Notes: generated by a model not told the origin, from the letters alone. A stretch of DNA of 64,000 nucleotides from Phytophthora colocasiae (GCA_018806915.1 JAGKQI010000086.1:1-64000); one strand, 5' to 3'. Positions 21,451 to 33,186 are shown, numbered from the stretch's first letter. Numbers and translations: made by a program.

Positions 21451-22617
21451 TTCTTATTTTCGGAAGTCCAGTAACAAAATCCATTCCGATAGATTCCCAC
21501 CTTGCTGTTGCTACTTCCAGTGGACGCAAACACCCAGGTGCCTTTCCTGTTCTCCCTTTACTTCGCTGACAAGCCTGACAAGTCTTGACGTATTGTGTAA
21601 TCTTCCGCGCCATGTTACGCCAATAAAATCTCTCTTGAACGGCATGAATCGTTTTCAATTCCTGGGTGACCACTAAGAGCACTATCATGCAGCTCCCACA
21701 GAATGGCATTTTGATTTCAATACTCTCAGCTGGTATCCACACGCGAGAGGCACCATTCATGTCGTAGTAAATCATATCCTCGATTTCAGAATAGCGAAAA
21801 CGTTCGGCATGAGAAACATTCGGCTTCTGCTTGTTCTTCAAGCTGTGTAACACTTCTTTCTGAGTGTCTTGAGCTCTGCGAACTTGATCCATCAACGATA
21901 GCGGTGCTAATTGTTTCACTGCGTACAGTTGCTTATTTTTCTGGCCCAGGAAATCAATTTCAAAATCGCTGCGTCTACTAAGGGCGTCTGCTACTGTGTT
22001 TGTCTCGCCCGGAATATAGCTGAATTTCAAATTATAATCTGCGAGTTGATCGTACCAGCGGCAGATACGGCGATTAATACTTTTTGCGTTAGGACTTTCT
22101 CTAATGAACGGTGATCGGTCTCCACAGTGCACCCTCCATCAATAAGGTACACACGCCAAATATTCAAGCAGTGGATAATTGCTAACATCTCCTGTTCGTG
22201 AGTAGGATAATTTAGTTCGGCTGATGTGAGTTTTCTTCCCGTAAAAGCTATGGGGTGTTCGATGCCAGAACTTGTATTTCGTTGTTGCTGCTCGACCTCC
22301 TCTGAACAGGATGACATCTGAAAAAGAACACCTCCTATGGCAAACCGGGAAGCATCCGTTCGAATACGAAAGGGACGAGAAAAATCAGGAAGTGCCAACA
22401 CCGGCGTTTGAGATAACGCCATTTTGAGCTTGTCAAAAGCTGCCTGTGCCACTGGGGTCCAGACGAGGACTTTTGCCTTCGATTTTACTAAATTGAATAA
22501 TGGAGCACTGATCTCGGAGTAGTGACTGCAGAATCGCTGGACGTAAACCGTCGTGCCCAAGAATGACTGTAAATCTTTAACGCTGCGAGGAGTAGGCCAG
22601 TCTCGAATCACTGCCAC
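21443..22617 (-). pseudogene. element C RNase H and integrase zinc region, frameshifted
   Basis: Two overlapping frames form one domain series. 22617-22080 encodes the RT thumb/connection (LQSFLGTTVYVQRF) and RNase H with FRIRTDASRFAIGG, HEQEMLAI and ETDHRSLE. Near 22080 the frame changes, then reads RRICRWYDQLADYN and DALSRR, the last RNase H motif. The integrase zinc region follows with CQACQRSKGRTGKAPG and the first core Asp. Unlike A/B/E, this RNase H keeps TDH and the final Asp, so it looks catalytically normal. Confidence 0.9.
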
Positions 22618-22621
22618 TTTA

Positions 22622-23284
22622 TCAGGTCGATCCTGACACTCGAACGCCTACGAAATCGCCCAGACAAGGGATTTCGTGGCTGCATATAGTTGACTTAGCT
22701 AGTTTCAGGTACAGTTGCCGTTCTTGGCAACGTCGAAAGACACGTTCGACAGCTTCTAAATGCATTTTGACGTCTGTCCCGCGAGTAAACACGTAGATAT
22801 CATCAAAGTATGTTGCCACTGTGTCTGCCAAATCCTTAAAAATCCCAGCTACAATACGATTAAAAGTTGCAGGGGCATTACTTAAACCCATAGGTACAGC
22901 AATGTACTCGAAAAGACCGTCCGGAGTTTGAAACGCTGTTAACGGAATATCCTTTTCTCTCATGCGTATCTGGTAATAACCGGACAACAAGTCAAAACAA
23001 CTGAACCAGCAGCATCCAGCCATCCGATCTAAAATGTTATCTTTCCTTGGCATAGGCGTTGATTGTCGTATCGTGTGTTCATTCATCGCGCGGTAGTCAT
23101 GCACAATACGCCACCCCACCGGCTTCCTAATGCAGAAAGTCGGTGCACCATGAGGTGAAATGCTAGGTCGAATAAGTCCAGCAGCAAGCATCTCTCTTAA
23201 CCATTCACGCAAAGTTTTAGTTTGTTCAGGGCTTAATCGCCACTGCGGACGGAAAATAGCACCATGACCAGGGTTTAATTCCAT
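22622..23284 (-). pseudogene. element C reverse transcriptase
   Basis: 220 codons covering fingers and palm. It has the motif before the palm (SPHGAPTFCIRKP), FDLLSGYYQIRM, MGLSNAPATF and the active site YFDD. The frame is lost after CLGDFVG near 22650 by a small indel; the correct downstream sequence (RPDKVAVIRDW) is in the next frame. The N-terminal end overlaps the preceding frame by about 10 nt. Confidence 0.9.
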
Positions 23285-24057
23285 TTCGTGTTCTCCGTGA
23301 ACCGGGGGCCCTTTAGGTAGTTGTGTACGGAATATTTTTCGTACTTCTTGATCAAGGGGTATGCCGGGTTCGATTTGAACGAGTCCTGATCCGTTGTTGC
23401 GTGACGCTTTGACTTTTCACGCGTCTTGGTCCCGGCCGCATTCATATGCTGTTTGTTCGATACAATCTCATCAAGATACACCGGGAGAACTTCACTTCCA
23501 TTTTGCCACGCTGTGTAAATTGCATTGATCGTTTTCTGAGGTAATACTACCAAAAATTCGAAAGCCTTCTTTTTGACAATTCGTTTTGCTTGTTTCATCG
23601 AGATGTAACTGGTCATTCCATGCTTTTCGCTGAAGTGGAACTGCTTTTCAGTCAGACCTCGTAGTATATGCAGCTTGGTTGGCCGCTGTTGTCGTCGATT
23701 TTTGATTTTTAAGACAGGCGTTCGTAGTTCAATATCCTGTTGCCGCCGCACTGCCTTGTAAGGTGGTTTCTTACCATGTTTCACCACTAATTTGACAAAG
23801 TGATCGGTGTCGTACACTCTGTCGGTCGCCCAGTCAATTATGGGCTTCATTTTCCGTTTCCACGGAACTCCCATCATCAAGTCGCATCCATTAGGAATAA
23901 GGCACACATTGAAATCAAAATCAAATGCAGACATCTCATCCACGAAGATACTCAACGAAATGGTGCTATTCTTAATACTCTCCATCTTTCCATTTCCATA
24001 CTTGAACTTGAAATTTCCTCGATCCACAACTAAATCCATTAATCCGTTTTGCCTCAA
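23275..24057 (-). pseudogene. element C protease-like region and linker
   Basis: 260 codons. The first ~90 resemble the C-terminal half of retropepsin-like domains of oomycete gypsy elements (CDLMMGVPW, then PIIDW). The rest is a basic linker before RT. The Asp-Thr-Gly triad expected upstream is not visible in this frame; 24058-24441 is closed by stops in every minus frame. The protease is therefore probably disrupted. Confidence 0.65.
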
Positions 24058-24441
24058 TAAATTTTCACTAACTCCACAGAAATCGGCCCTTCATCGAAGA
24101 ATGCAGAACCCCGGAAAATCCCGTCATTGCAAACACAGCTAACCTTTTTAATTAGGTATCGGTTCCAGTCTGTTGCTGACGTTTGTTTCTCTGTGAAATA
24201 TTTTATGTTGTCTGTCTTCCCTGGATCAAAAACCCAAGAAATGAGACTGTCGTCGGCTGTGGTAGGTCCTGGGACGCCATCTCCAGAACCAGTTAGTTTA
24301 AATCAGCTTTGATTTTCGACAGATCCGCCTGAATAGCTGTTAGCACTTCCCAAAGTTTGCTGTCAGATGATTGTGCCTGAGTTTCATGCGCCGAGGCGAC
24401 ATTGTTTCCAACTCTTTCGCGATTCAAAAGCCATTGCGGTT

Positions 24442-25626
24442 TCAATTCGGGTGCAACGCCCAGCACTTATCTGCTGTGTGGCCTGTTTCAAGGCAGCGCG
24501 ACGACGAGCAACGCTGATTTGTTCGACTTCGTGGTTTTGGCTCCGGCAGTGTCGTTTTCTTGGTCGATTTTGTCGTGTTTTTTACCGTTTCACTGTCGTT
24601 TTCTTTCGGATTTAACCCTCTAGCTCCGTCAAGGAGATCACTAAGGGAGTCAAATTCACGCACTTGGAGAAGTTCGCGCAATTTAGACGATTTCAAGCCT
24701 TTTTTGAACAATATCATTTTATACTGCTCAGAGACATCGTCCGTGTTACCAAGACGCACGAATTCCTCGATGTACATATCCAGCGACTTAGTTCCCTGTT
24801 TACAACCGAAGAAGCTCGCGACAAGGTCTTCTTCTTTTGCCTTGGTGACAAAGCGGTTGCGCATCCCTTTAATCATTGACGTCCATGTCCGAGGGCCTTT
24901 GTAATCGCGAAGCAACCAATGTTTTGCTTTGCCTCGCGTATGGTTCATCATGAGCTGGCCAACTCGAGAATCCACTTGGGGATTTTTGAAGTATAACCCA
25001 TACGCTGCATACCAAGTCATCATATTTAAGGCGTATACCTCAATATCGTCGGAGTCGTCTCCGCCGTATACAGGTGTTTCCTTTTGTTTCAGACATTTCT
25101 CGACTTGTTTCTCCAGGTCCGCCGGTGAGAAAACATTCAAAGCTTCATCCGGCGCAGGCCCGGCGACGTCCCACTCAGGGTAAAGATCATCTGAGCCAAA
25201 TACCAACGAGCCTGGCTCAATTTTGTTTACCATGTCTTTGAGAGTGTTGATGTTCTCAATAGCGAGACTCATCTCGTTTCTCAACTCCATTATTTGTGAC
25301 GTTAGCATACCGACGCGGGTTTCAATCGTACTTAAGCGTACTTCCTTGTGCTGTGAAGCCGTTTGGGTTTGAGACGCAAGTTGTTGGAGTACCTGTTGGT
25401 TGTCCTTCATGATCTGAGCACTAGCCATGTGCTTCTCGTCACTCTTCAGTGCGTATTCTGCCATTCCCTCGGTTATTCCCACTTGATCAGCACTAAGCTT
25501 TTCGAGCTTGGTTTGCATTGTATGGAACTCCGCCAGAAGGCCACGTAGCGATATTACTTCTTCAGCTGTAAGCGGAGGTACCAGCTCCGTTGAACTGGAA
25601 CTTTCTTCCATGTGACTATCACTCAT
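24442..25626 (-). CDS. element C gag
   Basis: 394 codons if started at the ATG at 25626 (MSDSHMEESSS); an earlier in-frame ATG at 25665 lies in the LTR. Residues 20-150 look like coiled coil. The central part is a retrotransposon gag domain (WYAAYGLYF, KHWLLRDYKGP, YIEEFVRLGN). The end is basic with a variant zinc knuckle: CX4C instead of CX2C, then X4HX4C. It is intact over this length. The separation from protease by about 380 bases with stops suggests that region has decayed, or that a frameshift was used which I cannot place. Confidence 0.82.
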   Translation of the reverse strand: MSDSHMEESSSSTELVPPLTAEEVISLRGLLAEFHTMQTKLEKLSADQVGITEGMAEYALKSDEKHMASAQIMKDNQQVLQQLASQTQTASQHKEVRLSTIETRVGMLTSQIMELRNEMSLAIENINTLKDMVNKIEPGSLVFGSDDLYPEWDVAGPAPDEALNVFSPADLEKQVEKCLKQKETPVYGGDDSDDIEVYALNMMTWYAAYGLYFKNPQVDSRVGQLMMNHTRGKAKHWLLRDYKGPRTWTSMIKGMRNRFVTKAKEEDLVASFFGCKQGTKSLDMYIEEFVRLGNTDDVSEQYKMILFKKGLKSSKLRELLQVREFDSLSDLLDGARGLNPKENDSETVKNTTKSTKKTTLPEPKPRSRTNQRCSSSRCLETGHTADKCWALHPN

Positions 25627-25657
25627 TCTTGCTGTAGTTCCTTGACTAAGGCTACAA

Positions 25658-25998
25658 TGTTGCAAAATATGGTGGCACCCACTCCTGAAGAAGACGTTAG
25701 GATGACCACCAGATCCTTTAAGCTGAGGAAGCTACGTTGAATGCAGGAACGAAGCAAGGATGAGGACAGTATTGCTCTGTTATCGTGTTTTTTCAGAGTG
25801 ATGAAGAGGCAACTTTGGCAGTCGTTTTGAAACTACTACCAGTGCCTGCTAGTTATAGAACTATGTAGATATGCAGACTGTGAAACCTCACAGCTTTCTC
25901 TCACCTTCTCGATTCCTGGCAAACGTTTTCTCCTGCCAATTTCGGCTACTATGAAAGTATCTTGCCCATACTGATCAAACATAGACCAATTGGTAACA
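25658..25998 (-). repeat. 5' LTR of element C (341 bp)
   Basis: Pairs with 19926-20266 and is followed by the TSD TTAGG. The internal sequence after it (minus strand) begins TTGTAGCCTTAGTCAAGG. A primer-binding site is expected there, but it does not start with the usual TGG. Confidence 0.95.
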
Positions 25999-26956
25999 TT
26001 AGGCTAAACAACCAATTCCTTCCGATCCGATGTATGCACTTAAAGGATAGTTCACTAGATAGGGCAAAGCTGGCCAATATATTATCCAGACTTAACCGCT
26101 ATACTAGGTCACGTATCCTTACCTTCCTGACGCTTGTAGGGCCAATGTAGTTCCCGGTTCCAGGCGTAGCGAAGACAATTGAGTGGTTCAGGGCAAATTC
26201 GATTCTGTTTATGGTTATTCCTATGCCTACTAATCCCATCCTGATTTACTATCCTACGATCACATGACACTGGCTACATAGCTGATCCCTAGCTTGGCTC
26301 CCCTAACCCTGATCTTGAGCCGATTCCGTACTTAACCGAATCTTGATCTCGTACTTAACCGAAGCTTGATCTCGCACTTAACCGAAGCTTGATCTCGCAC
26401 TTAACCGAAGCTTGATCTCGCACTTAATCGGGGCTTGATCGCTGCCTGATCCCGCTTGGTGATCCTTCAAAGAATCCGGATCAGGCCACCAAAAGAGTCT
26501 GCGTCGCGCCTGAGGTTGACCTTGATCCGGAGCTGATCTCGTACCTATACGGGAGAGGATCATTGCGTGATCCTGCGTGGTCTCGCTTCGTCGCCGCCCG
26601 GGGAAGTTGGATCGTGCTGTTAGAGGCTTCGGGGCGCCCGGGTAAACTGATCGTGCTCGCTTGGGGCCCTGTCATCGTAGATCGCGCGAGAACATCCTTG
26701 ATTTCCCCATCCTTCCTCCGGCAGGATTCGGATCACCCACGAGCACCACGGCAGGATTCGGATCACCCACGAACACCGCTCCACTTGTTTCTTCGTCGGT
26801 GTCTCCGTTGCCTGTTCCCGGCGGGACCCATCGTACCTTCGTCTGATTCGACCCAGATCTGGGGATCACAGGTCCCCCCTGTCGCTCGTTCCGACTCTAT
26901 TCGGGTTCGTGGCTGATATTGCCTCTCCGGGAAAAATTCTCGTCCGCTTCACCACA
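25999..26956 (-). repeat. 5' LTR of element B, outer part
   Basis: Resumes at TTAGG after element C and runs to CTTCACCACA. It includes the 23-bp repeats at about 26325-26425. Next to its end is CTAG and half of an older LTR in the opposite orientation. Confidence 0.92.
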
Positions 26957-27479
26957 CTAGTATAGCGGTTAAGTCTGGATAATATATTGGCCAGCTTTGC
27001 CCTATCTAGTGAACTATCCTTTAAGTGCATATATCGGATCGGAAGGAGTTGGTTGTTTAGCCTGACGATCCCGTCGAATCTCACCCCCTCAAGACCCCCG
27101 CTAAAGGAAGCAGCAAGCAACGAAAGGAAGGGACCGAATCCCGAACATTGGACTATTGTAAGACCTGGATCAAAGACCAGGCACCCGGATCAATGCTCGA
27201 GGACTCGCCTACGACCGGGATCAAGTACCCAGAGGTGGTGTGAAGAACTTCCACGCTACCTCAAACCCCTGCGTCACGCAAGACTTTCTTCCGACCTTCA
27301 AGACACCTTCAGAAGTCACCTGGAAGAGCGTAAACCGCCTACCGACGGGTACACAAGGTGGATACTACACACAGCTAGATCGCGGATCATCGGGGGACCC
27401 CCTCCGTTAGTCGGTGTCTGGGCACAAGTGGTGATCGAGACCTGCCTTAACGAGATTTTGGCAGATCCGCTCCACCACA
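26957..27479 (+). repeat. right half of an older LTR (Z), same family, plus orientation
   Basis: Starts CTAGTATAGCGG, inside the LTR, and ends CCGCTCCACCACA at 27479. I count roughly 35 differences in 520 bp against the LTR end of A, much more than between A and B. This is therefore an older copy into which B inserted at CTAG. Its outer flank begins TTGG. Confidence 0.88.
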
Positions 27480-27483
27480 TTGG

Positions 27484-28038
27484 CACTAGGCGATGAATTC
27501 TAGGTGCATCACGGTACTTATGGCTGAGTAAAGTTCGAAGCTGCTTGGCACCCCAACCCATTTCCAATAGGGCTTCAACTTCTTCGAGAAGTATTGGGTG
27601 GATACCTCTGCGACGGATTGCTATCGCCTCCGCAGCGTGGTCGCCATGCTCTTCCAAATGATATTCTTCGTCCTCTGATGTCTCTCCTACACTAATTCGT
27701 CGTATTTTGTAGCGATGCTGACAGTTTCTGTGACTCCGGCAAACAAACACGTGTACGAGAAGCCGAGTTGTCTGGTAGCGCGTTTCATACGAGTGGATGT
27801 GTTCGTCACGTTCACACATGTGGTTGCGAGCTGCCGTGAACGTGGACAGTACTCCAACGAGAACGAAAGCTCGCCTCTCTATAGCTTGTCCTCCCCGGTC
27901 CTCGTTGTGGGCGTCGTTAGATGGAGGGTCATCGAACTCGAAGTGCATCTCAGAGCTCTCCGAGTTGAATGCATCAGAATCATCGATATCAGGAGCATAG
28001 GAGTCCGATCTGTAAGTTGTCCCCGCAGCAATGTCCAT
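27484..28038 (-). pseudogene. MULE-like transposase N-terminal fragment, cut by LTR Z
   Basis: From the Met at 28038, an acidic N-terminus of about 100 residues is followed by CRSHRNCQHRYKIRR, then HGDHAAEA, a Cys/His pattern like the DNA-binding region before MULE transposases. A helical segment (LEEVEALLEMG) follows. The sequence runs into the LTR at 27479, so the C-terminal part, including the DDE domain, would lie beyond the nest to the left. Similar in type to the MULE at 31064-33186, but not obviously the same copy. Confidence 0.5.
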
Positions 28039-28079
28039 TGCACTGGGCAGATTGTTTAGTGAGGATGTTTTGGCTAAAT

Positions 28080-28400
28080 AGAGGTTTTGAAACTACTGCT
28101 CTCCAAAGAAGCAGTTTTGAAACTAATGAAGCCGTTTTGAAACTACTGAAGCAGTTTTACAACTGCTATACAGAACAGTTAAGTAGTCTCAGTTATATGT
28201 TTGAAGGTTCTATCTGTAATCCTGGCAGTAACTCGTGCGCATTAGCTACTAACAGGGTCGTAGTACGTGTAACAGGTCTTTAGTACTTTAGAGTAGAGCA
28301 GATCAAAGTAACAGCTCTTCAGCTCTATGCTTTGTATGGCTGCGATCCTGTTGTCAACTAACAGGATCGTAGTACGTGTAACAGGTCACTAGTATTTGAG
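28080..28400. repeat. short direct repeats near a DNA-transposon remnant
   Basis: Three or four units of GTTTTGAAACTACTG spaced about 25 bp apart (28085-28165). Then two copies of a ~40-bp block containing GTAGTACGTGTAACAGGTC (about 28257 and 28370). The 15-mer resembles a stretch of the element C LTR, probably by chance. No gene is seen here. Confidence 0.55.
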
Positions 28401-28401
28401 A

Positions 28402-29590
28402 CTAGAGCAACAGGTATGTAGTGGCTACGCAACAGCTTTTAAGTATTTCCCCTAGCGTGTTATCACTCTGTAGCTTGAATGATGCAAAACAAAGTGGATT
28501 TACTGCGATCTCAGCTTCGCGGAGTTTGTTCCAGAACGAATCACCTTCAAAGCACGATAACGCATTAGGAAATGATCCGTCATCTCGATATTTCGCCGCG
28601 AAAACTTGAAGTTCTTTGAAGAATGGAAGTGAAACATTTTTGCATTGAATTCCAACGAGTATTACACATCCGGAGAAACCTTCGCTAACGTCCATAGGTC
28701 TGCGTCGTCACCTCCTGAGCAAGAAGTAGCCACTTGGCAGAAGAAGCATGCAATTGCGGCAGCTTGGGTGGTTACCTCTCGAAAAGAGCAGCGCGCAGCA
28801 CCGCCTTGACCAGATTATTTATATCATGAGTAAAACACTTCAAGGAAACGACATGTGTCCACCACGGAGCAAGAATTCATCGAGCTTTACTGCACTGACC
28901 AGCGTCATCAGTCACAGCAGTATCTATTTTCCAGCCCTCCATCTCAGACTCTAACATCACGTTCTACATCTGCTGGGCAACAGCAATTGCATCATGTCGT
29001 GCACCAGTAGGAAAATAACCAAGTGGTATGTTCGACTCAAATAGAGCCATCATGCATCCCATCAAATGGGTTCTTGTAATATCTTGCCAACCATCGTTGA
29101 GAAATGTCACTCTGCCTCTGCTTTTAGCCTGCAAAGCCAACAGTTTGCCCGCGTCTCTGGTCTGAATCGCTGCTAAGTACTTGTCCAGCAATTGTCCTCC
29201 AAGTTGACGGCGTTTCGGGAGCTCTCGAATAACTGCAGCATTTCTGCTTGCGATAAAATCCAGCGTAGCTTTATTGTCAATAAAGGAGTCAGGGAGAAAA
29301 CATTGCGCCTGAAACTCAACACGCTTGAGTAGCATCCACTCTCGCTGTCAGTCGTTAGTGGTAAAATCGGGAAGATCGCCAACAGTAACGCAAGCACTCA
29401 GCATTGCAAATTCCTTTCTCTTGGTTAATAGGTCTTCGGAATCGTCTTGGGCGTGCGAACATTGCAGAAGATGCCGAAGAAATGACACACTGTTGCCTCG
29501 AACCATGGCAACTTTAGTGCTGTCATGATCATTGGCAGCCAAACAGTGTAACACTGGTGCCAAGTTCGAGACCCCTTACACTTAACTTTC
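28402..29590 (-). pseudogene. hAT-like transposase remnant
   Basis: Scattered minus-strand frames in colinear order. A possible zinc-finger N-terminal part is at 29348-29563 (frame broken). A block at 28964-29335 has a DGWQD motif and LPKRRQLGG, like the DUF659/hAT catalytic N-region. A C-terminal block at 28402-28695 has FFKELQVFAAKY and CFEGDSFWNKLRE. The intervening sequence has many stops. Assigned by the DGW motif and the general layout; moderate certainty. Confidence 0.45.
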
Positions 29591-29599
29591 AAGTCCTTA

Positions 29600-31060
29600 A
29601 ATTGGTGGCCTTCGTAACCTTTCTACCGGGGCATTCTTTCGAAAAGCACAGCTGCTTAACAGCTTGCATCAGTGGGATTAGTCCTTATTCCCGATACAAA
29701 ACGTGATGGCAGCTACCAGGCAATTTAGATGCAAAAGTAAAATACAGGAGTGAGCATAGTCTGAGCTGATGATCTTGACTTGCAGAAGAGAAGTTTCAGA
29801 ATGGCCTCTTCCAGTAAGTGTCCTTTGTGGTGGGTTCATTTGAAAATTGTTCTGACGTCAGGAATAGGTACTCTACATACCGTGACGCGGTCACCGACCG
29901 ATTCCAGGCAGTTCAGACATCAAGGCGAGTGCCACAGATCCATACGATGATTCTAGGGCCTTCTGTAGGTTTCGACTTCCCTGTACGAGGGATTTTCTTC
30001 CAGACCAGCCTTGTATTGCGACATCACTGTGCTTGATGGATATATATTTTATCTGATTAGAAAGGTTTTACAGGCATAGAAAGGGGTTACAATTTTCAAA
30101 CGTGTTTGAATCAGATTTGAAACGAAAAAATATTCGAACGTTGCTATGAACGAAGTATGGTATTGACAACACTGTGCTCTGGACCTCCAACGTAACGAAC
30201 CAACACTTAGTAAAACAATCTATTTTTTTAATATTTAAATAATAAATAAAAATAAATTAACTTTTACCGGTACACGTAACATTTCTGTCGTGAAAATGTC
30301 GCAGCAGAACTGGTACCAATCTGTAATGGTCTTAGAACTCTGACCAGTCCTTTAGATTGCTTTGGTGCCTTTCTCCTGCTTAGCCCAGAAGAAAAGCACC
30401 AGAACGGCTTGGTGTAGCTTGAGTCCTTGACCTTCTAAAAAATACCCTTCTTGAACGATCGTTCAAGACGACATGTAGCGCGATTGCACAGAAAGCGGCG
30501 GTGGTTCGGTGCCAAACGCATCGCATCGCCGCACTTCGGGCAGTCGCGGAAGGTTGGCAATAGCCCTACCTTGTAGCACCACTATAAAGCTGCTGCCTCG
30601 GTGCTGCACAGCCATCACGACCTGGAGGGTGAAGTCCTTACAATCGGACACGTCGTACATGTCTCTTGTCATGGTGAGAGAGGCTCGTTGGTAGTGGCAG
30701 ATTTGCAAAATGACTGACTCAAATAAATTTTGTAAAAACATTTTAAACTTTTCAAAAGTTTATAAATGGTATGAATGAGTGCCGAAATACCGATTTTCAT
30801 GAAGTATTGAAAAATATTTGAGAAGGATATTAAAAAAAAAATAGTCTCATGATTTTTCTAATACTTTCTCAAGCCATGCCCGTACCGAAGGATATTAAAA
30901 AACAAAATTTGTTTTCTAATACTTTCTCAAGCCATGCCTAAGATAGCTCAGATAAGTTAACGAAGCACTACGATGCCTACTGCGCTACATCTACTCGCTC
31001 ACAGCCCAAAAACGCTTAAACAGCTCAAACACTCTTCCAGTTTCCGAGGCATTTTCCCCC
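29600..31060. other. no gene recognised; AT-rich spacer with a ~60-bp duplication
   Basis: Only short unconvincing frames. At 30821-30943 two tandem ~60-bp units share GAAGGATATTAAAAAA and CTAATACTTTCTCAAGCC. The AT-rich tract at 30220-30260 holds no recognised element. This may be the 5' end region of the MULE that follows. Confidence 0.5.
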
Positions 31061-31063
31061 ATC

Positions 31064-33186
31064 ATGGAGTTTACATTGCTTACCACCGAATCGACACCCA
31101 TTTCGTCAGGGGGTCTATCTTGTCAGACTGAAGTCCCAATTGGCTCTTCAGCTCTTCCGAATAACAGTGTTTTGGAACCGGATGAAGGGTCTGTTGCGAA
31201 TTTAGTGCCAGTAGTTGTGAGGGAGACAGTGACGATTGAACCACCTCCAGAGCAAACCTATCCGACAGAGAAGGATGCATTCGCTTCGTTGCATCAATGG
31301 ACTAAAGATCACGGGTTCAAAGACGAGCATATTACTATGATTCCGAACCCAAGCAAGTTTGGAAAAGGGGACTTGATTGTGATCGCGGAGGGAAACCAAA
31401 GTGCACTCAACATCTTACTGATGCCCTAGACAACGCCCAATGAGAGGTTCGATGCGTATCGGCTGCACCATGAAGATAATAGTCGCTGCAGTTGATAACG
31501 ACAATCCTGGGGGGGGGGGGGGCTTGGGGAATTGTTCATACTCGAAATGGAAGCCGTATTCACAACCATCCCGCGTCTGATGATCATCCTAGTCACCGCC
31601 ATCGTGCAGTTGAATCCGCGGAGGTTGCGCCAATGGCATCTCTGCAAGATGTGGTAATTGCCCAGTCTGGTGTTGGGATCACTGCTGGGTCTGTGTGCGC
31701 CACTTTGCTTCAGGCTGACCCTGACTCGAGTGTAATTCCTCAAGATATAGCGAACATGAGAACCGCAGCTCGTCGTCGTGAGATTGCAACACAAACTGAG
31801 ATGGAAGCTTTATTCAAACGGATGGATCAAGATGAATTTTACTACCGATTCAAAGCGGATCATGTTACACAGCAACTACTATACTTGTTTTGGGCCCATC
31901 CACTACGGCTCAGTACAGAAGACACCCTGACATTATCGGTATGGATTGCACATACAAAACAAACATGTACAAGTTGCCGTTGCTGAACATTATCGCGTTG
32001 ACTGTGTTTAACACTGCACTACCTGTTGCCCAGTGCTGTCTCCCAAGGGAAAAGGAAGAGGACCACACCTGGGTTATGAACACACTACGTACGTTTTTGG
32101 AGGAAATGGATGTGGTGTTTCCAAGTGTGACTCTTACAGATAGAGAACTGGCATCCATGAACGCAGTGGATAAAGTTTTTCCCGGAATTCCCTCTCTTCT
32201 ATGCAGATGGCATATGGACAAAAATGTTTTGAGTAAAACGCGACAAGGGTTGGGCCAAGTTCCAATTCCTAATTCCGCACCGGGTCAGGCTAAGTTTGAA
32301 AATTCCTGGCAGACTGAGGCGTTCATGGCAAAATTTTACGACACAGTGGAGGCTACAACGGAATCAGATTTTGAATTGAGATGCCAACGACTTCGTGAAT
32401 TGAGTCCAGTACTTTCACTGTATCTAGACAAGCACTGGTGGAAATACAAAACTTGAATTGTCCGAGTTTGGACAGATCGATACAAACATTTCGGCATCAG
32501 AGACACGTCCTTTGTTGAAGGTGCCCACACTAAATGCAAAATTTGGCTTCGGGGCTGCAGAGGTGATCTCTACACTGTTTATTTAAGGCTACTCCCTTGG
32601 TGGCAAACTTCGGCGTCCACTATAAGTCTTCAGGCCGAGCGAAATGCCTCACGTGTGCCGTATCTTCTACAGGTGAATCATTTTGCTGGAGTGGTTCGTG
32701 TGATTTCAGTTTGGGCACTGAACGAAACTCACAAGTTGTGGTAAGAAGCGGGACGAATTGTCTATACTAGAGCCGAGTGTCAACTTTGTACAGGCACATT
32801 CAAGGCGGTAAATGGTCGGTCTTGTGTACTCAAACTAATCAAACTCACAGCTCCTATCTCCATTCGATTTTGATGTACACTAGCGGATAAAGCGTGATCG
32901 AGCCCAAGCCCCACCTGTTCGGATTCAGGAGCCAGTGTTTACAACACAAGCCCAGGTCCGACGACGTAGACGAATTGATCGCCGAACCCAGAGTCAACCG
33001 TACAATTCCAGACGAGAACCAAGTCTATTCGAACATACAGATTTGAATCACCCCGCAACACCACCATCCGTTCCGTCTCACACACAAGTTCATAATTCGA
33101 GTGTCATTTCACTACCTCCACTAACGAATTCGCTTGATAACATGAACATCTTGTTCCTCCACGCTTTTGGGGATACGCCAATTTAA
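31064..33186 (+). pseudogene. Mutator-like (MULE) transposase
   Basis: The N-terminal frame 31064-31429 has a DAFASLHQWTKDHGF block. After a frame break at a G14 run (31509-31522), a GSRIHNHPAS motif gives the His pair of the FAR1/GCM-type zinc domain. The catalytic domain spans about 31890-32456 in the next frame: GMDCTYKTN with the first Asp, LTDRELASMNAV with the second, and CRWHMDKN. It continues with stops through FVEGAHTKCKIWLRG (about 32510) to a low-complexity tail near 33180. It is a cut-and-paste transposase by family, inactive because of several frameshifts and stops. I did not find terminal inverted repeats. Confidence 0.8.

Larger units (their letters stand above)
19926..25998 (-). 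mobile_element. Ty3/gypsy retrotransposon C, complete, nested in LTR of element B
   Basis: A 6.07-kb element with 341-bp LTRs at both ends, each TGTTGCAAAATATGG to TTGGTAACA on the plus strand. It is flanked by the 5-bp duplication TTAGG (19921-19925 and 25999-26003), present once in the intact LTR of A. By eye the two LTRs are identical, so insertion is recent. Gene order on the minus strand is gag, protease, RT, RNase H, integrase, chromodomain. pol is interrupted by at least three small frame changes. It belongs to a different lineage from A/B/E: it has no second RNase H, no antisense ORF and no GATC enrichment. Confidence 0.95.
7979..26956 (-). mobile_element. Ty3/gypsy retrotransposon B (minus strand), interrupted by element C
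   Basis: A complete element of the same family as A, in reverse orientation. From right to left: 5' LTR (25999-26956 plus 19505-19925, split by C), gag, pol, antisense ORF and a 3' LTR cut at 7979. Flanks are CTAGG at the left edge, where A abuts, and CTAGT at the right edge, where older LTR Z continues. B is broken by a TAG in gag and by two 2-nt insertions at the integrase active site, so it is not autonomous. Outside those lesions its pol is the best preserved copy in the window. Confidence 0.9.

Noticed and set aside
7979..26956. Origin of the A/B/Z junctions by autointegration of one cDNA (inverted circle) followed by recombination into A's LTR
   Set aside because: The junction geometry at CTAG fits this exactly. 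However, the LTR end at 26957-27479 differs from those of A and B by about 7%, so it is a separate older LTR; nested insertion is simpler.
27316..27483. C-terminal extension of the MULE-like frame at 27484
   Set aside because: This part is antisense LTR sequence, read through by chance.
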